64,000 nt of DNA from Pascua guehoae (lineage: Eukaryota; Basidiomycota; Tremellomycetes; Trichosporonales; Trichosporonaceae): the NCBI GenBank assembly GCA_001600415.1, contig BCJX01000001.1, positions 3,266,735-3,330,734 of the forward strand, in the 5' to 3' direction. Below are positions 10,707 to 23,897 of the stretch, piece by piece. A program made the translations under genes and the position numbers. Position 1 is the first letter of the stretch, and the number at the start of each line of letters is the position of its first letter. Below the pieces are notes generated by a model. The model searched no databases. It was not told the DNA's origin and saw nothing but the letters and a program-made list of their open reading frames with translations.

Positions 10707-12708
10707 ATGTCTGATCCACTCGACCCGCGCGCCCTCCTCTCGCTCATCCCGCACCTCCTCCCGCCCAGCGCGTCCTCGCCCCTCCCTCTCCCGACTGATG
10801 CGGTCGCGGCGCTCGTGCACACCGTGCACACGGCATTGGGGTTCCGTATCGTACACCCTGGTGGGGGTGCGGGAACGCGTACACCGACTGCAGAGACGGC
10901 TAGTAGGGCGGGCGAGGCGGGGCCGAGCGGCACGGCTGGTGCCGGAGCTGGCCCAAGTGGTGCGAGCGGAGCCGGACCGAGCAACAACGACAACGCCATG
11001 GACACTGACGAACCCTCGGGTCCTTCAACTCTGCAGGAGGGCACAGATGATGACGCGGCGTCGGAAACCACTGCCGTCGACCCCGAGGACGAGCTGGCCG
11101 TCCCGCCCGAGGCGGCACTACAGACGGGCTGGAACGCGCGCGGCGAGGACGCGTATTCGTTCGAGTACCGCCACGAGGAGAGCCAGATGACGTTCCGCGT
11201 TCGTGTGGGGAGGATGGGCGGCAGGATCCAGGTGGACGCTATGGCGGAGGTGAGTTGGCTGAGGCGACGGACCCAGACGTGGGATGGCATGGCGTTGTGG
11301 CGGTGGGACACGCGCGCGTGTACCGCGGCAAGCGTGACGCGTCGTGGTAGTTCGAAAAGGTGTCGCGCCTGCCACGTATTATGCTCCTGTCCAGTCCTCC
11401 GTGTGCGACTGGATACACGAGTGTTTGGAGTGGAATGCGTGAAGTAAATGTGGTGACGAAGAGGGTGTTGGTGACGCTCTGATGAGGGGTCATAGCCACA
11501 TCTGGGTGAACGATGTCGATAGGGAGCCCATTTCTAGCAGTATCACACAAGTGGGGCAAAGCGACAGACGGGTGCGAAGGACGGTTGGAGTGACAAGTAT
11601 CCAATTTCTGCGACCACCATCTATCACAAAATGAGAATGGCGGCCTACTAACACTTACAGGACGGCCAGCCTCGCACACTCTCTATTCTTGTCAATGACA
11701 TCGTGGACCCGGCGGCGTTCCCTGTCCCTTCAGCTGCAACCGGCGGTTCCGATACGAGTGCACAGGCGCGTCTGGGCTTCCGCTCAGTCGATGCGTAAGT
11801 TGCCACCCGGGCGCATCGTCTGACATCAGCGTCCGTACCTTTGTGGACCAGTACAATCGCGACGTTATCACGCACCTCATTCCCGGACTGCGCAAGGAGG
11901 GCTATCGCGCACCGTGAGTGTTATCACTATTGATGACTAGTGGTGCCTTATCAGGTGCTACCTTGGGCCGCCGGCACCATTATCACGCGGGGACGGAGCT
12001 CCAGAGTTTCCCCGTTTCCGCCCTCGTCCACGTGTATGGCACTCACCGCACTGCTGACATTCCAGGCCCGTCTCGACTGGTCCCCCTAGCGGCAGTGCCC
12101 GTGGCCCGCGTCAACCCGCGCCCCAGCCGGACAACCCCGGCGGCCCTGCGCGCCCCAACCCTCTCATCGACCCGCTTCACCCCGGCGTGCCGCCGGCTGG
12201 TGTGCCATCCGCTTCCGTGGGTCACCGCGACCTCGACCCACTGGGCTCCATGCGTCCACCCGGGTTTGACACTGGAGGTGGTATGCTCGTCGACTTCAAC
12301 CACCCGCTTTTCGCCGGCCGTCGCGATGGTCGGCACGATGGCCCTGGCGGCTCCGTCCAACCCCCAGGTGCACGGTGGGACCCCGTTGGACCCTCTGCGG
12401 GTGAGGGACCCCGCTTCCCTGGCCCCGGCGGCAATCCGCTTGGCGGAGTTGGCACTACTGACCCCGAATGGTGGGGCGACGAGATGCCGCCGCCGGGCGA
12501 ATTTGGACCTGACATGGGTGCTGGCGGACTCGGCCTCCCTGGCCGCGGAGGACGCGGGCCATTCGGAGGCCCAGGCGGTCTTGGCGGGCCGGGCGGGCCG
12601 GGCTTTGGACGCGGCGGTGGGGTTGGTGGCGGCTTTGGAGGTGGCAGGGGCGGAGGCTTTGGGGGAATGGGTGGTGGGTTTGGTGGCGGCGGCGGCACGT
12701 TCATGTAA
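10707..12708 (+). CDS. Proteasome inhibitor/regulator PI31
   Basis: This is the homologue of PSMF1/PI31 (Fub1 in yeasts), a modulator of the 20S proteasome. Exons are 10707-11249, 11661-11794, 11830-11913 and 12066-12708 (467 aa). The N-terminal FP-type domain carries LQTGWNARGEDAYSFEYRH and MTFRVRVGRMGGRIQVDA, followed after intron 1 by PRTLSILVNDIV and VRTFVDQYNRDVITHLIPGLRKEGY. The C-terminal half has the Pro-rich PI31 blocks HRDLDPLG, GGGMLVDFNHPLF and PPGARWDPVGP. It ends in an exceptionally Gly/Phe-rich tail (last 60 residues). A disordered Gly/Ala/Ser linker with an acidic run precedes the first conserved block. Intron 1 is 411 nt, unusually long for this window. Confidence 0.88.
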
Positions 12709-14578
12709 CCGAGCAAAGCGGCTCAGGACGGCTGGACTCTGGTACTGAATAAGTTCATGGATCAGCAGACAAGGTGTAAAGTGGAAGACACGTAAGGTGT
12801 AAAACACGTAAGGTGCAAGACACGGGTTGTGACTTTGCAGTAGGGGGTGTGCCGGCGGGCACGTGAAAAAAAGAGCCGAGGGGAAGACCAACGGGCAGAA
12901 CACGCCCGCTGAACGAGGAGTGACGCAGATGAATGCATGTTTATTTCCGGCATTCGCAGAGACGCATCTCATTCTCATGTCTTCTGGGTTGAAAAATTAT
13001 GGGGATAGGTTGAGCGGTCCACCAACAGGGTTTGTGGCGCTGCAGATAGTCGTCGTGGCGTGGTGATCAGAGCTCATGGCCACCAAATCATTGGTTGCGG
13101 TTACGCAATCTGCCGTGTCCACTTGTTCTGGATACCGGTTACTGGGAGAGTTGAAGAGGTGTCAATAATGCCGAGTGACGAGGGTGACGGTGACGCGTGT
13201 CTGTCACTCGTTCCGGTTGTGACAGCAAAGCGACGATGCGCAGGCGGCCTCATCCGACTACTGCATCAACATTGTGACCCGGTAACACCAGAATGTGTCG
13301 TAACAGTCACCCGGATACACGAGTGCCACGCACAATGTGGGAAGAGTAGCGCGACGCGATGCTGATTGTTCGGTCATCCCCTGACCCGGAAACACCCAGC
13401 CCTGGCGTCGCTCGTCCTTGGCAGATCAGTCCGACTCACCAACCGGCTCAAGCTCGTCACGTACATTCTTGTGCATCATGGCCAAAGCGTATGACCGGAC
13501 GATCCCGAAGAAAGCCTACAGTCGCTTGTGCACAGCATGTGTCGACGGCGAATGTGGCGCTTGGGGGCCCGCGAAAGCACATGCAACGAAAAAGTTCGGC
13601 CGCGATAATGACGACAATTGGGTGCAAGATTGCATGCACGCTATCGAGACACTAGTGGTGGGTGATAGCACGTTGCTGCTGGTGCGCGTATCAGCTAACC
13701 GGGAAGAGCGCCGGGGGAGAGGGTCCATCAACAAGCCACAGTTTGACAGGCATGAGCGAGCGCTGGCGAAACGGCGAAATTTTTGCATGCGTGGCCCGGT
13801 GTCAATCTGGGACGAGTCGTTCTGGGTAGCAACCTGCTGGCCTGCTGGCCCTGCTGGCCTGCTGGCTGGGGGGAGCTCGGCTCCTTTCGGGCTCGGACCG
13901 ATGTATCGCGCTTGCACATTGGCGGGCCGGGTCTCCACTGGGTCTCCATGCCTTTGAGCCAAGCTGGGGGATCACGCCAGGGGAGGCCATCATGCGCGTG
14001 CCTCTCGGCTAGAGCATCAGACCCCAATGCAGCAGGTCAAGGCCTGTTCAACCTTGTCGGTGAGTGCGGGGCCGGCCCGGGCAATCGTGCGACCCTGACC
14101 CCTTGCTGCCTGGGCGGCTCGGTAGATTGCCAGAGAGACATCCGCACCAAGTAGCCGCATTGCCCCGCCATATCCTCCATCCATCGGGGAGGCGCTAGGC
14201 TGGTACCAGCCCAACAGCTAGAGCAGGCCCAAGTGCCGGGGCGTTGCCGAGCGTACCGCTTGCCTATCAGCATCGTTTATCCATCCATCTTGCTTTGTCT
14301 CACACATCCACTCTCCACAACCTTCTTATTGTCGACGATTGCGACGTTCTACGCCACCCCAATATCATAGCTTCCCACCCCCCATTCTGCTATCGCGAAC
14401 CGGTTGTTTCCCACACATCTCGATCACCGCACACGAGACACGCAGGTCGCCGCGACGCGCGACTACTCTTGACGGCAATAATATTTAGACGCCACCGCAA
14501 TAAACGTAGACCCCCCCCCCCCCAATCACCACCCACATACTACCACCCCCAACATCACCATTTCTATCTACCCCGACC
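12709..14578. other. Intergenic, 1.9 kb, no supported gene
   Basis: Short frames on both strands lack splice-supported extensions or family motifs. A compact direct repeat of CTGCTGGCC units lies at about 13839-13870, and a poly-C run occurs just before 14524. The last 300 bp before the next gene are rich in CCACC/CATCC, as in other leaders here. Confidence 0.5.
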
Positions 14579-15284
14579 ATGGACGACCTTATCGCCTCCC
14601 TTTCGGGTACCATGCACGTCTCGCAGGAGAGCTACGAGCTTGAGAACTTCAAGGTGAGCCATCTGTCGCGTCAACTGTGACTGCGATAAGCCATTGTTTT
14701 TTGCAACTGGTGCTGACGATAAGGCCCACCTCGCACGCACTCTGGTTGTGCCATTGCCCCAGCCGTCGGCGTCGCTCAAGGCGCGCAACCCGTCGTTGAC
14801 ACTAAACTTCGCGTTCGACTCGATGCCTGTCGCGCAGCCCCTCCCCTCCCCCGCGTCCAACATTAGCGACTACTCGTCCTTCCCATTCGAGGAGCCACGA
14901 GAGCCTGTCCCAGCGTACGCGCCCGTGTCTCCGGCACCAGCGTACGAAGACGACGCCGCGCTCCAGGCCGCATTTGCTGGTGACGCGTTTGCACCGCTGT
15001 GGGCTGAGCAGGCCGCCGCGCAGGCCAACGCAAGGGCCGCGGCCGACCCGTGGGGCGTCTTCCGGGAAAAGCAGGCCGGTGCTTGGCCGCAGCAGCAGTT
15101 TGGCGGTTTCGTCACGGTCGAACCGGCCAACACGCAGCAGCCTGCACCAGAGTACCAGTACGCAGAGTACGCAGACTACGACGACGAGGACGAGCGCATG
15201 GACGAGGACATGGCCGACGACATGCTCGCGGTCGATGACGAGGAGCAGGCCGTAAACGAAGGGTACTACGCGCGCTCTTGGTAG
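14579..15284 (+). CDS. Small acidic protein of unknown function
   Basis: There are two exons, 14579-14653 and 14724-15284, joined by a 70-nt intron with a GCTGAC branch point (211 aa). I do not recognise the family. The first 25 residues (MDDLIASLSGTMHVSQESYELENFK) look folded or helical; the middle is Ala/Pro-rich; residues about 130-160 contain WGVFREKQAGAWPQQQFGGF; the last 45 residues are strongly Asp/Glu/Tyr-rich and end in YYARSW. The spliced reading, an ATG in good context after a CACC-rich leader, and consistent codon use support a real gene. There is no signal peptide or membrane segment. Confidence 0.65.
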
Positions 15285-18200
15285 TCACCTCCCCACAATC
15301 GCCTAGCAATGTTGTGCGCGCGGGCTTCGAGGATCAGGTCCTCTTCGCCCCACAACAAGACCCTGCAACCTGCAGCAGCAACGCTACGACCCCGCGCCTA
15401 GCTTGTTTGCCCGTCGCCACCCGTCACGCACGCGCTGCACGTTGCCATCGAGCACGTTTTCGCTTGCGACAGTGTCACCATCACCGTCACGCCAACAGCG
15501 GCGTGCATGCCGTACACCGTGCAGTAGAAACGTCTAGTGCTCCGGTTACACGGCCAAGCGGGCGACCGCTTGGACAATATTATCCCCCACTCCTAATTCT
15601 CCGCCTCTCGAAACCAAGACATGGACATGACCCGACCTCTCCCGTTGTACAGAACATACAAAGTAGATACACGTTGTAGTTTACCCCTTAGATTTATCGT
15701 ACAGTAGTAGACGGTCATGCACAGACACCACCCCCTCAGTCATCACAACGGACCGGAACATCTGCAGTAGATTTCGTGGAGTACACGTTCACTCGCCGTG
15801 CTGGAACAGTTGTCGTAAATGTGGCATGTGGCAGCACATGTGGCAGCGTGGTTGCCGGTTGGTATTACCGGTGGCGCCAACATGCCCCACGATCGCCCTC
15901 CGACGCCTCGACTTGAATAGACCCATGCAGCACGTTTATATTTAGCGCCTTCTCCATCGCTCTACCACAGCCTAATGCAGTCTACAATAGTTACTGGGTC
16001 GCGAAATGTGGCCCAAAAATGGCCCCCAATGGCGTAGACTCCGCACATCTACCACCACATCGCCGTGCTCGTCACAGAATATTCAACCCAACGCCACCAG
16101 CTCGTGCCCAGTGCCCAGTGCCCACTGCCCAGCACAGACTGCCCACAAAAATTCACTCCCCACCAGGGGACCCCGATGCATAAGGTTTTAGCGAGTGGCA
16201 AAATGAGAGTGGGCGTGTGGGGGTACAGGCTTCAGTAGGAGGGGCAAGTTACATGCGGGGAAACGTCCGAAGACATCCGGGTGGGTGGTCGGAAGGATTC
16301 GGGGTTGATACAAGCGGCGGAACTTTACCCCGCCGAGGGGCCGCAGCCGCTGGTCGCCTTTCGACGGCTTGCGATGGCTGTAGGCCCGCCCAACACAGCA
16401 CGAGTTGCTGTTAACGACACCCAGACGACAACTTGCCCACCACGGACAGGTGTGGGGTGTGGTGGATATGTTCGGTGAACGGTGGAAAAGGTCGCCTAAC
16501 AAGTTCGCCAAAATGCTTTCTGGAAATTTTGAGTTGGGCCACAAAGTTGTGATCGGTGACCACGTCCTGGGCTCTGGGGCTTTACAACCGTCGTAGCAAT
16601 TACACCTGATGTGGGAATCATCAGCCGAGCTTGTTCATCGCCATGCATGGCTATTCCCGTAAAAGGCTTTCGGCGTATTATGGCAGGGGACAGTGTCGGA
16701 TCATGGCGCATGGCGTACAAGGGACAGGCGGCAGCATCGCCGGCAAACCGGCTTTGTGGCCGGCAGCCAGGTCGCCCAGGCCGGCGTCCAGATGGGGACT
16801 CCTGAGGGTGACGATCACCCGTGACGCGCATGTCGTCAACAAGCGCAACCAAAACCTAACACAGCCCAGAAAGCCCAGCAGGGGCGGTGCCAGAGCGCTA
16901 ACCACAGACAACCCGTATCGCCATGCCCGATCAGAGCGGAGCAACCATGTGGCCAATCACACTAGATGTCCCTTTGGATGGGCCGTTTGATGATAGTGGC
17001 CGCGACATCGCGGGCCGATCGCCGATCGACGTGGCCTCGCTTAGCCAAACCCCCCCCGGCGGTAGCGACGCTCGCTGGAAACAAGCACGGAAATACCCCT
17101 GTTGGCCGCCGAGCGCCACGGGGCTTGGCCGCCCGCCCTTGGAAGCGGGTAGGATGAGCAGGTGCGCGTGGGGCCCGCCCTTTGCCGCCGGCTCGGACCC
17201 ACTATGCGGAATGCAGGCACGCTGCTGTTGAAATTTTTGCAGTTGTTTATGCTGACCCGTGCAGTTTCCAACCCCTTGCCTCCCTAGCGAGTCTACCGAG
17301 AAGTACGGCACACGACGGCTCAATACGGGTGCCGGCGGGTATGTGGCATATGTGGCCTACTCTGCCTTGGTCTCGGTGTTTCCGTGGACCGCATGTCCTG
17401 CTTGTGCAGCCACAACGCCATGGTTGGAAGCACAGCGGGCCGCGGACGGTGCGGACGGCGCGGACGGCACGGCGGTGCCGCCATCAACCGGCGCCGAGTC
17501 CGTCTATCCAATGGGTGGATATCCCCCAACGGCGGGGTCGGTGCAATGCTGCCCCGCATGGCCACCCCGCGCATTACACCGCACTGTGCAACATCCATCA
17601 CATCATGCATGCATGCCTATTGCGCCAGCAGCTGGAGCAAAGACGCCACACCGCCACAGCCGGAAATATTTCCGCACTTCCGGCACACTTCCGCCATCGG
17701 GGTATTCTCAACCGCACACCGACAGCTCGCGGAGAGCTGTCCCAAACTCGCCGAGCTCACGGAATATACGACATGTCACTACTGACCGAGCTAAGATCGG
17801 TTTGGAGGGCACCGATACTGCGTGGGGGATGAATGGGGGGGAGGTTGAACCAGCCCCTAGAGCGTGGAGCCAAACAACAGCTGCGGGAATACCAAAAATT
17901 TGGAACACCATCGCAATGGATCTACCACGACGCCTTGGCAAGGGAACCGGGGGCCAGAGACGCGCTTCCTGGACTGTATATCCACCGGTCCACAGCCAAG
18001 AGCACATCCAAGATACACCGAGATCCGCACACGGAGTAACACGCGCTGGATTACATCAGAATTGGAGCAATAACGCGCCGAGATCACAGGACCAAAGTAA
18101 CCTTCCCCTACGACAGCCTGTCACAAGACTTGCAACCGGCCATACCGGCCCGGGAATTAACAGAAGCTGGATAAACATCTGGTGAAGAGCAAAGAAGAGC

Positions 18201-21200
18201 GCCACATAGAGCATACTGGACAAACAACTGACCCGAAGGACGATCAGCAAGAGTGCAGAGACGTAAGGAATTCCACGGTAATACCAACCTCCCCGCACGG
18301 ACGTTAGCTGCACCGAACTGCTAGTTATGCCGAGGATGACGAGCTACACGTTGCATTACCCCGAGGACTGGCCTCCAGTTGTGCCGAAGACCACGACTTG
18401 GGAGTGATCCCAGACGGCGGGACAAGAATATCCCGAGACAACAAGCATAACTGTCATCGTGGTGATCGTCTGACCGTGGAATAAGCGGGGGTCCCGGCAA
18501 TATCATCAATCAGAGAGCGCTTGGTCATGTTGAGACAAACGGTTGGAATGTGTCAGCGGCAGTGGGAGCTTGATAGCAATGTGGCAGCCTCTCCGTGCCA
18601 CTTTCGGCGTCGTGGACCGCCCCAGGTGGGCGCATCCTCTGATATGGGTTGGCTCCTCCCTGCTAAGCGCTAGACTCAGGCGTCCAGCACGAGTATCGGG
18701 CACGAAGGTGCCACGCAGTCTCGGGTAGTCGTAGTCGTAGCTGTTTAGAGCGCCATGTGACGTCGGTCGCTATGCCAGCTCAATTCCCAATGACCACGGA
18801 CCTGCAGGCCGGATAAATGCACAATGCACATATGTTTTGGACTGCAGGAAGTCATCGCCCGCAGATGTGCAATGTCAGCGAGTGAGCTCCGAGGGCGTAG
18901 TCGGATGGATATCGGTGCTTGGACAGCGGTCGGATGTTACACTTCTCGCCTCTCGAGCTCGCTTGCTGCCACTTTCACGCCGTGTTCCACGGCTCTCGGT
19001 CATGGGACTTGCCGCTCGGTGTATCTCGATGCCCAACAGGTCTTGCATTTGAACAACTTGTTGGTCATAATCTCGGTTGCTCCGAGGTCTCTCCGCGTTG
19101 CAAGTTGCGTAGCGGCGCGACTTCCGGCGTGCAGATCACTCAATGTCTTGGTCTTTGATGTCATCTAGTCCGTTATCGCCCATCTCCCCGCGTTTAGTCC
19201 TTCCCTATCACATACAGCACGCATTACCGATCGTGTTGCCTATTCCTTTGCCGCAGTGTGGGCCGCACGTATTGCCGCGCAGTTTCAGTTCCGTCCCACC
19301 TCGCTTGGCTGGCTCACGCAAGCCGTAATTCTCGGGGCCCGACACGGACATTTGAGCCGCGTCGGTCTTCAGCTCGTGACACACACGAGAAAACTTGCCG
19401 CCGGCCCCACAACATGTGATGATACCCTACAATACCCACACATTCGGGCGCGGTCCGGGATGAGCGGTGTTCGGACCGCACGCTCCGCTCCCACATGCGC
19501 TTGTGCTGGAATCGGTACATACCGAGCACCAAGCGCCCGCCAAGCCCAGCGCTTGGCACATAGCACATGGACTGCCGCATATCCAGCGATCATGCGGTCG
19601 TCATGACGCATGCCGCATGGTACCACCACCAAGCGCATGGTGCGCATTGCAAACAGGCTGTCGATCGGGCCGATCCATTGTCTTGGATCAGGGGGATCGA
19701 CAGGGTAAAGAGTGTACTTGGGGCGAATCAAGTGGCGTGTGGGGCGGATCAGCGCCGTGTGGATCTGTGTGGATCCTTCCGGCCCAGAGCCGCGCATTGA
19801 CAAAATGGCCCGCGTTCAGCGGCGCTGGAACAAGTGCAAATGTCCGGGCCTTCGCCGGGCACAAACCTCGCTTGCAAGTGCCGGCGGCACGCGTCCACAT
19901 CCTTGTCACCACGCGCATACTGGGTTGTACTCGGCCAGATGGCACGGCGATGTAACCGAAACACTGGAATACACGCTTAGCATCGGTGTGCAACCCGATC
20001 CAATGGCCCAGTGTTGCCCCGGAGCTCTGCCGGCTCTGCCCCGGCTTGCCCTCCGGTTCTTGTCCGTGGCGGCAGCCTACTGGCACGTCCGCGTGCTCTT
20101 GTGCCGCGTCCGCATGGTAAACAGCGGCCACGGCCATTGCCGCATGTCGCTGAATGGGCTGTAAGCGCTGTCGCGTAGTATGAGTTCTAAAGATTGCCAT
20201 TGTGGTCCTTATCGATTTGCATTTCTGTTGTCTTGGTTCGCTCCACCCCGTCCATAAGCCACGGCGCCCGTGCAAGGGGCTCGATTTGCACATACCTCCT
20301 ACGACAATATGGCCGTAATGCAGTCAAGTGCACATGCACCTCGGCCCGGGTCGCGACCAATGCCTGCTCCACAGTTGCAATCAGCCCAGCCATGACCTCA
20401 GAATTCGACGCGCGCGTACTTCTGCTACTTGCGTCACGTTATCAACCAGTAATGAAGTTACCGCTCCATGACGAGTGGCATGTTCCGAGCACATATCACT
20501 CCGCACAGAGGCTGATAAGACGATGATCGCCATTGGACAGACATCTCTGCCTTGAGGATGCGTTGCCCATGCATGTGCCGCTCGTCATGCGAGACACCAT
20601 CATTCGCACCCTGCTGTGTGACCTGTGCTGGAGCGTGGTTGATGATGACGTGCTGCTCTTACAGGATCAATCGCAGGAGCTGCCCGCTGACCAAATGCCA
20701 AACCTCGGCAACAGCAGCGGCAATGTTTCTACGTATCATGTGTCCCAGCGCCAACACTGCATGATCACTATCGCAAGGAAGACGCTACACAAGTGATGCC
20801 CGCAACCATGCTTTGGTGAAGAACTTGACACAGAGTCGGAGAGATGCGGCCGAGACGGCAAGCTCCCGCAAACGGTCCGCCAAGGTTGGGCACATTAACC
20901 TTAGTTGTCCCATCTCTGACCCGATATCATCAGCATGTCGCTTCCCAGATGGGTATGGCGATCGTCCCCCTTTGAACCAACGCATTGACATAATGAGACA
21001 CAGGGCCGGCACCCACACTCACAGCCAGAACCCCGAGAGTACGGGCAATGTTTGTCGACGGTATGATTTACTTATTTGTTTACTTAGTGTGATGATCTCC
21101 AACGCCCACACATGCGACACAGCTAACATGTACAACAAGTCGCGTTCGTGGCCGCTTGTACTACAGAGCCCTGGTGGTTTCGGCCATCCTAACGACAGAG

Positions 21201-21254
21201 GAGATAGGATAACCAGGTACGTAGAGATCCTCACAGATCACTAGCATTGCACTA
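15285..21254. other. Gene-poor region, left part (6 kb)
   Basis: I find no reading frame here with recognisable family motifs, and no splice-consistent chain of exons. Open frames of up to 308 codons (for example 17259-18185) overlap frames on the other strand and have amino-acid composition expected of random GC-rich DNA. Short local repeats occur: TGCCCAG units near 16108-16138 and GCGGACGG units near 17449-17472. No reverse transcriptase, integrase or transposase motif was seen. It could be decayed repeat DNA or a regulatory or centromere-proximal desert; the sequence does not decide. Confidence 0.5.
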
Positions 21255-22716
21255 CTAAACCTCTCCAAACAGCTGAGCAAACTTGTCCTGGGCCTCTTTC
21301 TCAACGTCGAGTGCGTACAGTGTCGACTGGACCTCCTTGTCAATCGCCTTGTCGGGGTTGGCACCGCCCTCGGTGCTAGCGAGGCGGAACGCGGCATCAC
21401 GCGCATCCTTGTCCTTTCCTGCTCCGAGGTGGAGGCCCTTGCCATTGGCGGCGGCGGTGCGCACGGCCCACTCTGCACGAGGCTTTCGAAGAGCCTGGTA
21501 GACGAGGAGAGCCTTGTGGATGTCCTCTTTGGACTTGATCTGGCCCAGGACGGCACCCAGGACGGCGGCGTCCTCGACGGCCTGGGCGGCACCCTGTGCA
21601 AGGTGGGGCAGTGTGGGGTGGCATGCGTCGCCCACCAGCGCGACGTTTCCATCCACCCACGTGGAGAGGGGCTGGTGCACGCGCAACTTCCACTCGAGGA
21701 CATCTCCCTCTGGAACCAGGCTGAGAAGCTTCTGGACGCGGGGGCAGAAGTCGTGGAAGACTTCGAGCATCTCAGTCTTGGATCCAGTTGCTGTCCAGCT
21801 ATCAGCCTCGACAAACCGGCGGTCCGGGTGGGCCGTCGACATGTTGAAAATGTCACCGTTGGCGATGGGGTATGCAATAATGTGGCGCTTTTCTCCTATC
21901 CAGCGGAAGCTGTGCGACGATGTAAAGAACGGGACTAGCTCGGGGTCTTCGTCGATCATTGACCGCTTGACAAGGATTCGGTACGCAGCCTGCCCAGTGT
22001 CCTCAACTGTGGGGTCAGCCACGAACACACGCTATTCAAATTGTCTGCTCACCTTCATCCACCTCGCCCTTGCGTCTCAGCATCGCCGCACGAGCTTTGC
22101 TCTTTACACCATCTGCCGCGAGGACCACGTCCGATTGGATCCACTCGGGCACGGGTTTCGCTCCATCGACAACACGGTCGGCGACCTGAAACCGTGTCTT
22201 TTCAAAGTCAATGTCGGAGACGAGCTTGTTGAGATGCAGCTTGACGACACCAGAGTCCATGGCACCAGTCACAAGGCACTTCTGCAATGCGCGGCGGTGG
22301 ACGACGAAAAACGGCCAGCCAAACTCGCGGTCAATGTAGCTGAAATCGACAGAAGTCAGGACCTTGTCCGTTGCGGAGTCTACCATTAGCCCTGGGTTAA
22401 TCATCAACAAGCTCACCAAGTACGCTTGCCCCTGTCAGAGGAACGGCTTCAGCCTTTGCAATGTCGAGAACTCCCCAGCGCTCCAGGATGCGCGAAAGGT
22501 TTGGAGTAATGTTGATCCCTGCGCCGACCTCACCCAGCGACCGGGCCGACTCCCAGACATTGATATTGGTGTACCCTTGCCTGGCTAAGGCGAGGGCACA
22601 GCCCATACCGCCCATACCGGCGCCAATACTGAACAGTCAGCTTGTAACAAGCACCAATGTCGTGAACGGTCGACTTACATGTCAATGCGAAGCTCGTTGG
22701 CGAGAGGAGGTGCCAT
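21255..22716 (-). CDS. FAD-dependent monooxygenase, salicylate hydroxylase-like
   Basis: This is a flavoprotein aromatic hydroxylase of the PHBH/salicylate-hydroxylase type, using NAD(P)H and O2. Minus-strand exons are 22716-22679, 22628-22417, 22379-22053 and 22006-21255 (442 aa). After a short N-terminus the FAD Rossmann motif reads IIGAGMGGMGCALALARQGY; then GAGINITPNLSRILERWG; the DG-type motif VVLAADGVKSKAR; and the second FAD motif GDACHPTLPHLAQGAAQAVEDAAVL. These are the three hallmark blocks in correct order and spacing. The second intron is 37 nt, with branch GCTAATG and acceptor GTAG. The gene stands alone inside the gene-poor region. The substrate (salicylate or another phenolic) is inferred only from family. 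Confidence 0.9.
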
Positions 22717-23802
22717 ATTTGGTGGGAGAGTGTACTGTTAGGGATGGGCGCTCTGGAGCACTTCATCCTCATATATGTTCGTCGAGGGCGTGAGTTGTGC
22801 ATCTGTGCAGCATTCCAGATGTTCATCGCCGAGGTTACTGCCGAGGTTACTCGCCGAGGTTTCTCCATCGTTCTGATAAAACGACGGGCCCGAAGCTCTG
22901 ACGGCCCCTTGGGATCAACGTTGCGCTGCGGCAAAGCACTCCGCAAAGCTCAGTTGGGGGTGGGCACTCATGGCAGACTCGTAATCTCGGCCATCCGGCC
23001 ATGGCAAAGCCGCTGCAGCTTGCTGGTGGGAAGGGTACAAAGCGATAGTTGCGGCCGGCTGCCCAATCAAAAGTAATCCTGAAGCTTGCGGCCTCGGTTC
23101 CTGAGCATCGGACTTTCCGGCTCCAGCAGTTTGATGAATGAAGCTGCGCGCAGCATACGCAGCAGTGTCCTCAGCATGGCCCGGCCACACAACATGAGTG
23201 CCAAAATAAGATCATGGTCAGGTCGCCCGCCAATATCTCCCGTAGATCGTGTCCGAGTTGACCACAACAACACCCTCTTACGCGTGCTAACGAGTGTTAA
23301 AGAGCCGAGCCTTCCCCGCGGTCGCGGAAGCAGTCACCGCGGACTTGGCAAGCCCGGACCTCACAGCGCGTCACCTCAGCATCCGGTCCACCCCCAGACA
23401 GAGATGTATTCGACGCGAGTTGTTCATTTGAATCCCAACCCACAGCCGACGCATGCGATGCATGCCGAGTGAGCAGGCAGTGACACTCAGAATCTGAATC
23501 TGGTGATACCCTATACAATGAAGTCTCTTAGCGAATATGCCCTTCATCAACGGGTCCTCCTATCTAGCAAGAGCTACGTCCCAGTGTCAAAGTGGCCACC
23601 ATCTCACCACCTACTGTTCTGTACGTACGCAGTGACCATGGGGCCGGCCTTGCAGCCTTTACCGCCGCTGTCTAGTCGTAAACATTCCCTCTAGAGTAGC
23701 CACACATCGCTTAGTGTCGCATCTCAACACGAAGCACGTCGTCACGGGAACGATGAACAGTCTGCCTCGCTATGGAGGCATGGACCATAAAAATGTAGAA
23801 CG

Positions 23803-23897
23803 CGACAATGACAGGATTCGAGCCTGCGCTCCCGAAGGCAGTTGATGTAGAATTGTGCCATTCTAGTCAACCGCGTTAACCACTCCGCCACATTGCC
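23803..23897 (-). tRNA. tRNA-Ser(AGA) with a 14-nt intron
   Basis: On the minus strand the acceptor GGCAATG pairs with CATTGTC followed by discriminator G. The anticodon stem is GTTGA/TCAAC with anticodon AGA, and a 14-nt intron follows position 37. The long variable arm (TGCCTTCGGGAGC) marks a class II tRNA, as expected for serine. The T arm reads GCAGG-CTCGAAT-CCTGT: position 54 is C rather than the nearly universal T, which also alters the Pol III B box. It could be a functional variant or an early-decay copy. Confidence 0.85.

Noticed and set aside
10268..11311. 347-codon minus-strand frame opposite PI31
   Set aside because: It is the antisense of GC-rich PI31 exon 1 plus promoter; its low-complexity Ser/Ala/Pro composition mirrors the sense strand.
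12043..12978. 311-codon minus-strand frame opposite PI31 exon 4
   Set aside because: It is a shadow of the Gly-rich coding exon; no conserved block appears in it.
17259..18185. 308-codon frame in the gene-poor region
   Set aside because: It overlaps several equally open frames on both strands and has no recognisable motif; likely chance openness of GC-rich DNA.
22380..22416. Shorter 25-nt version of the monooxygenase second intron ending at AACCCAG
   Set aside because: It is too short for splicing; the 37-nt choice ending GCTAATGGTAG has a proper branch point and keeps the frame.
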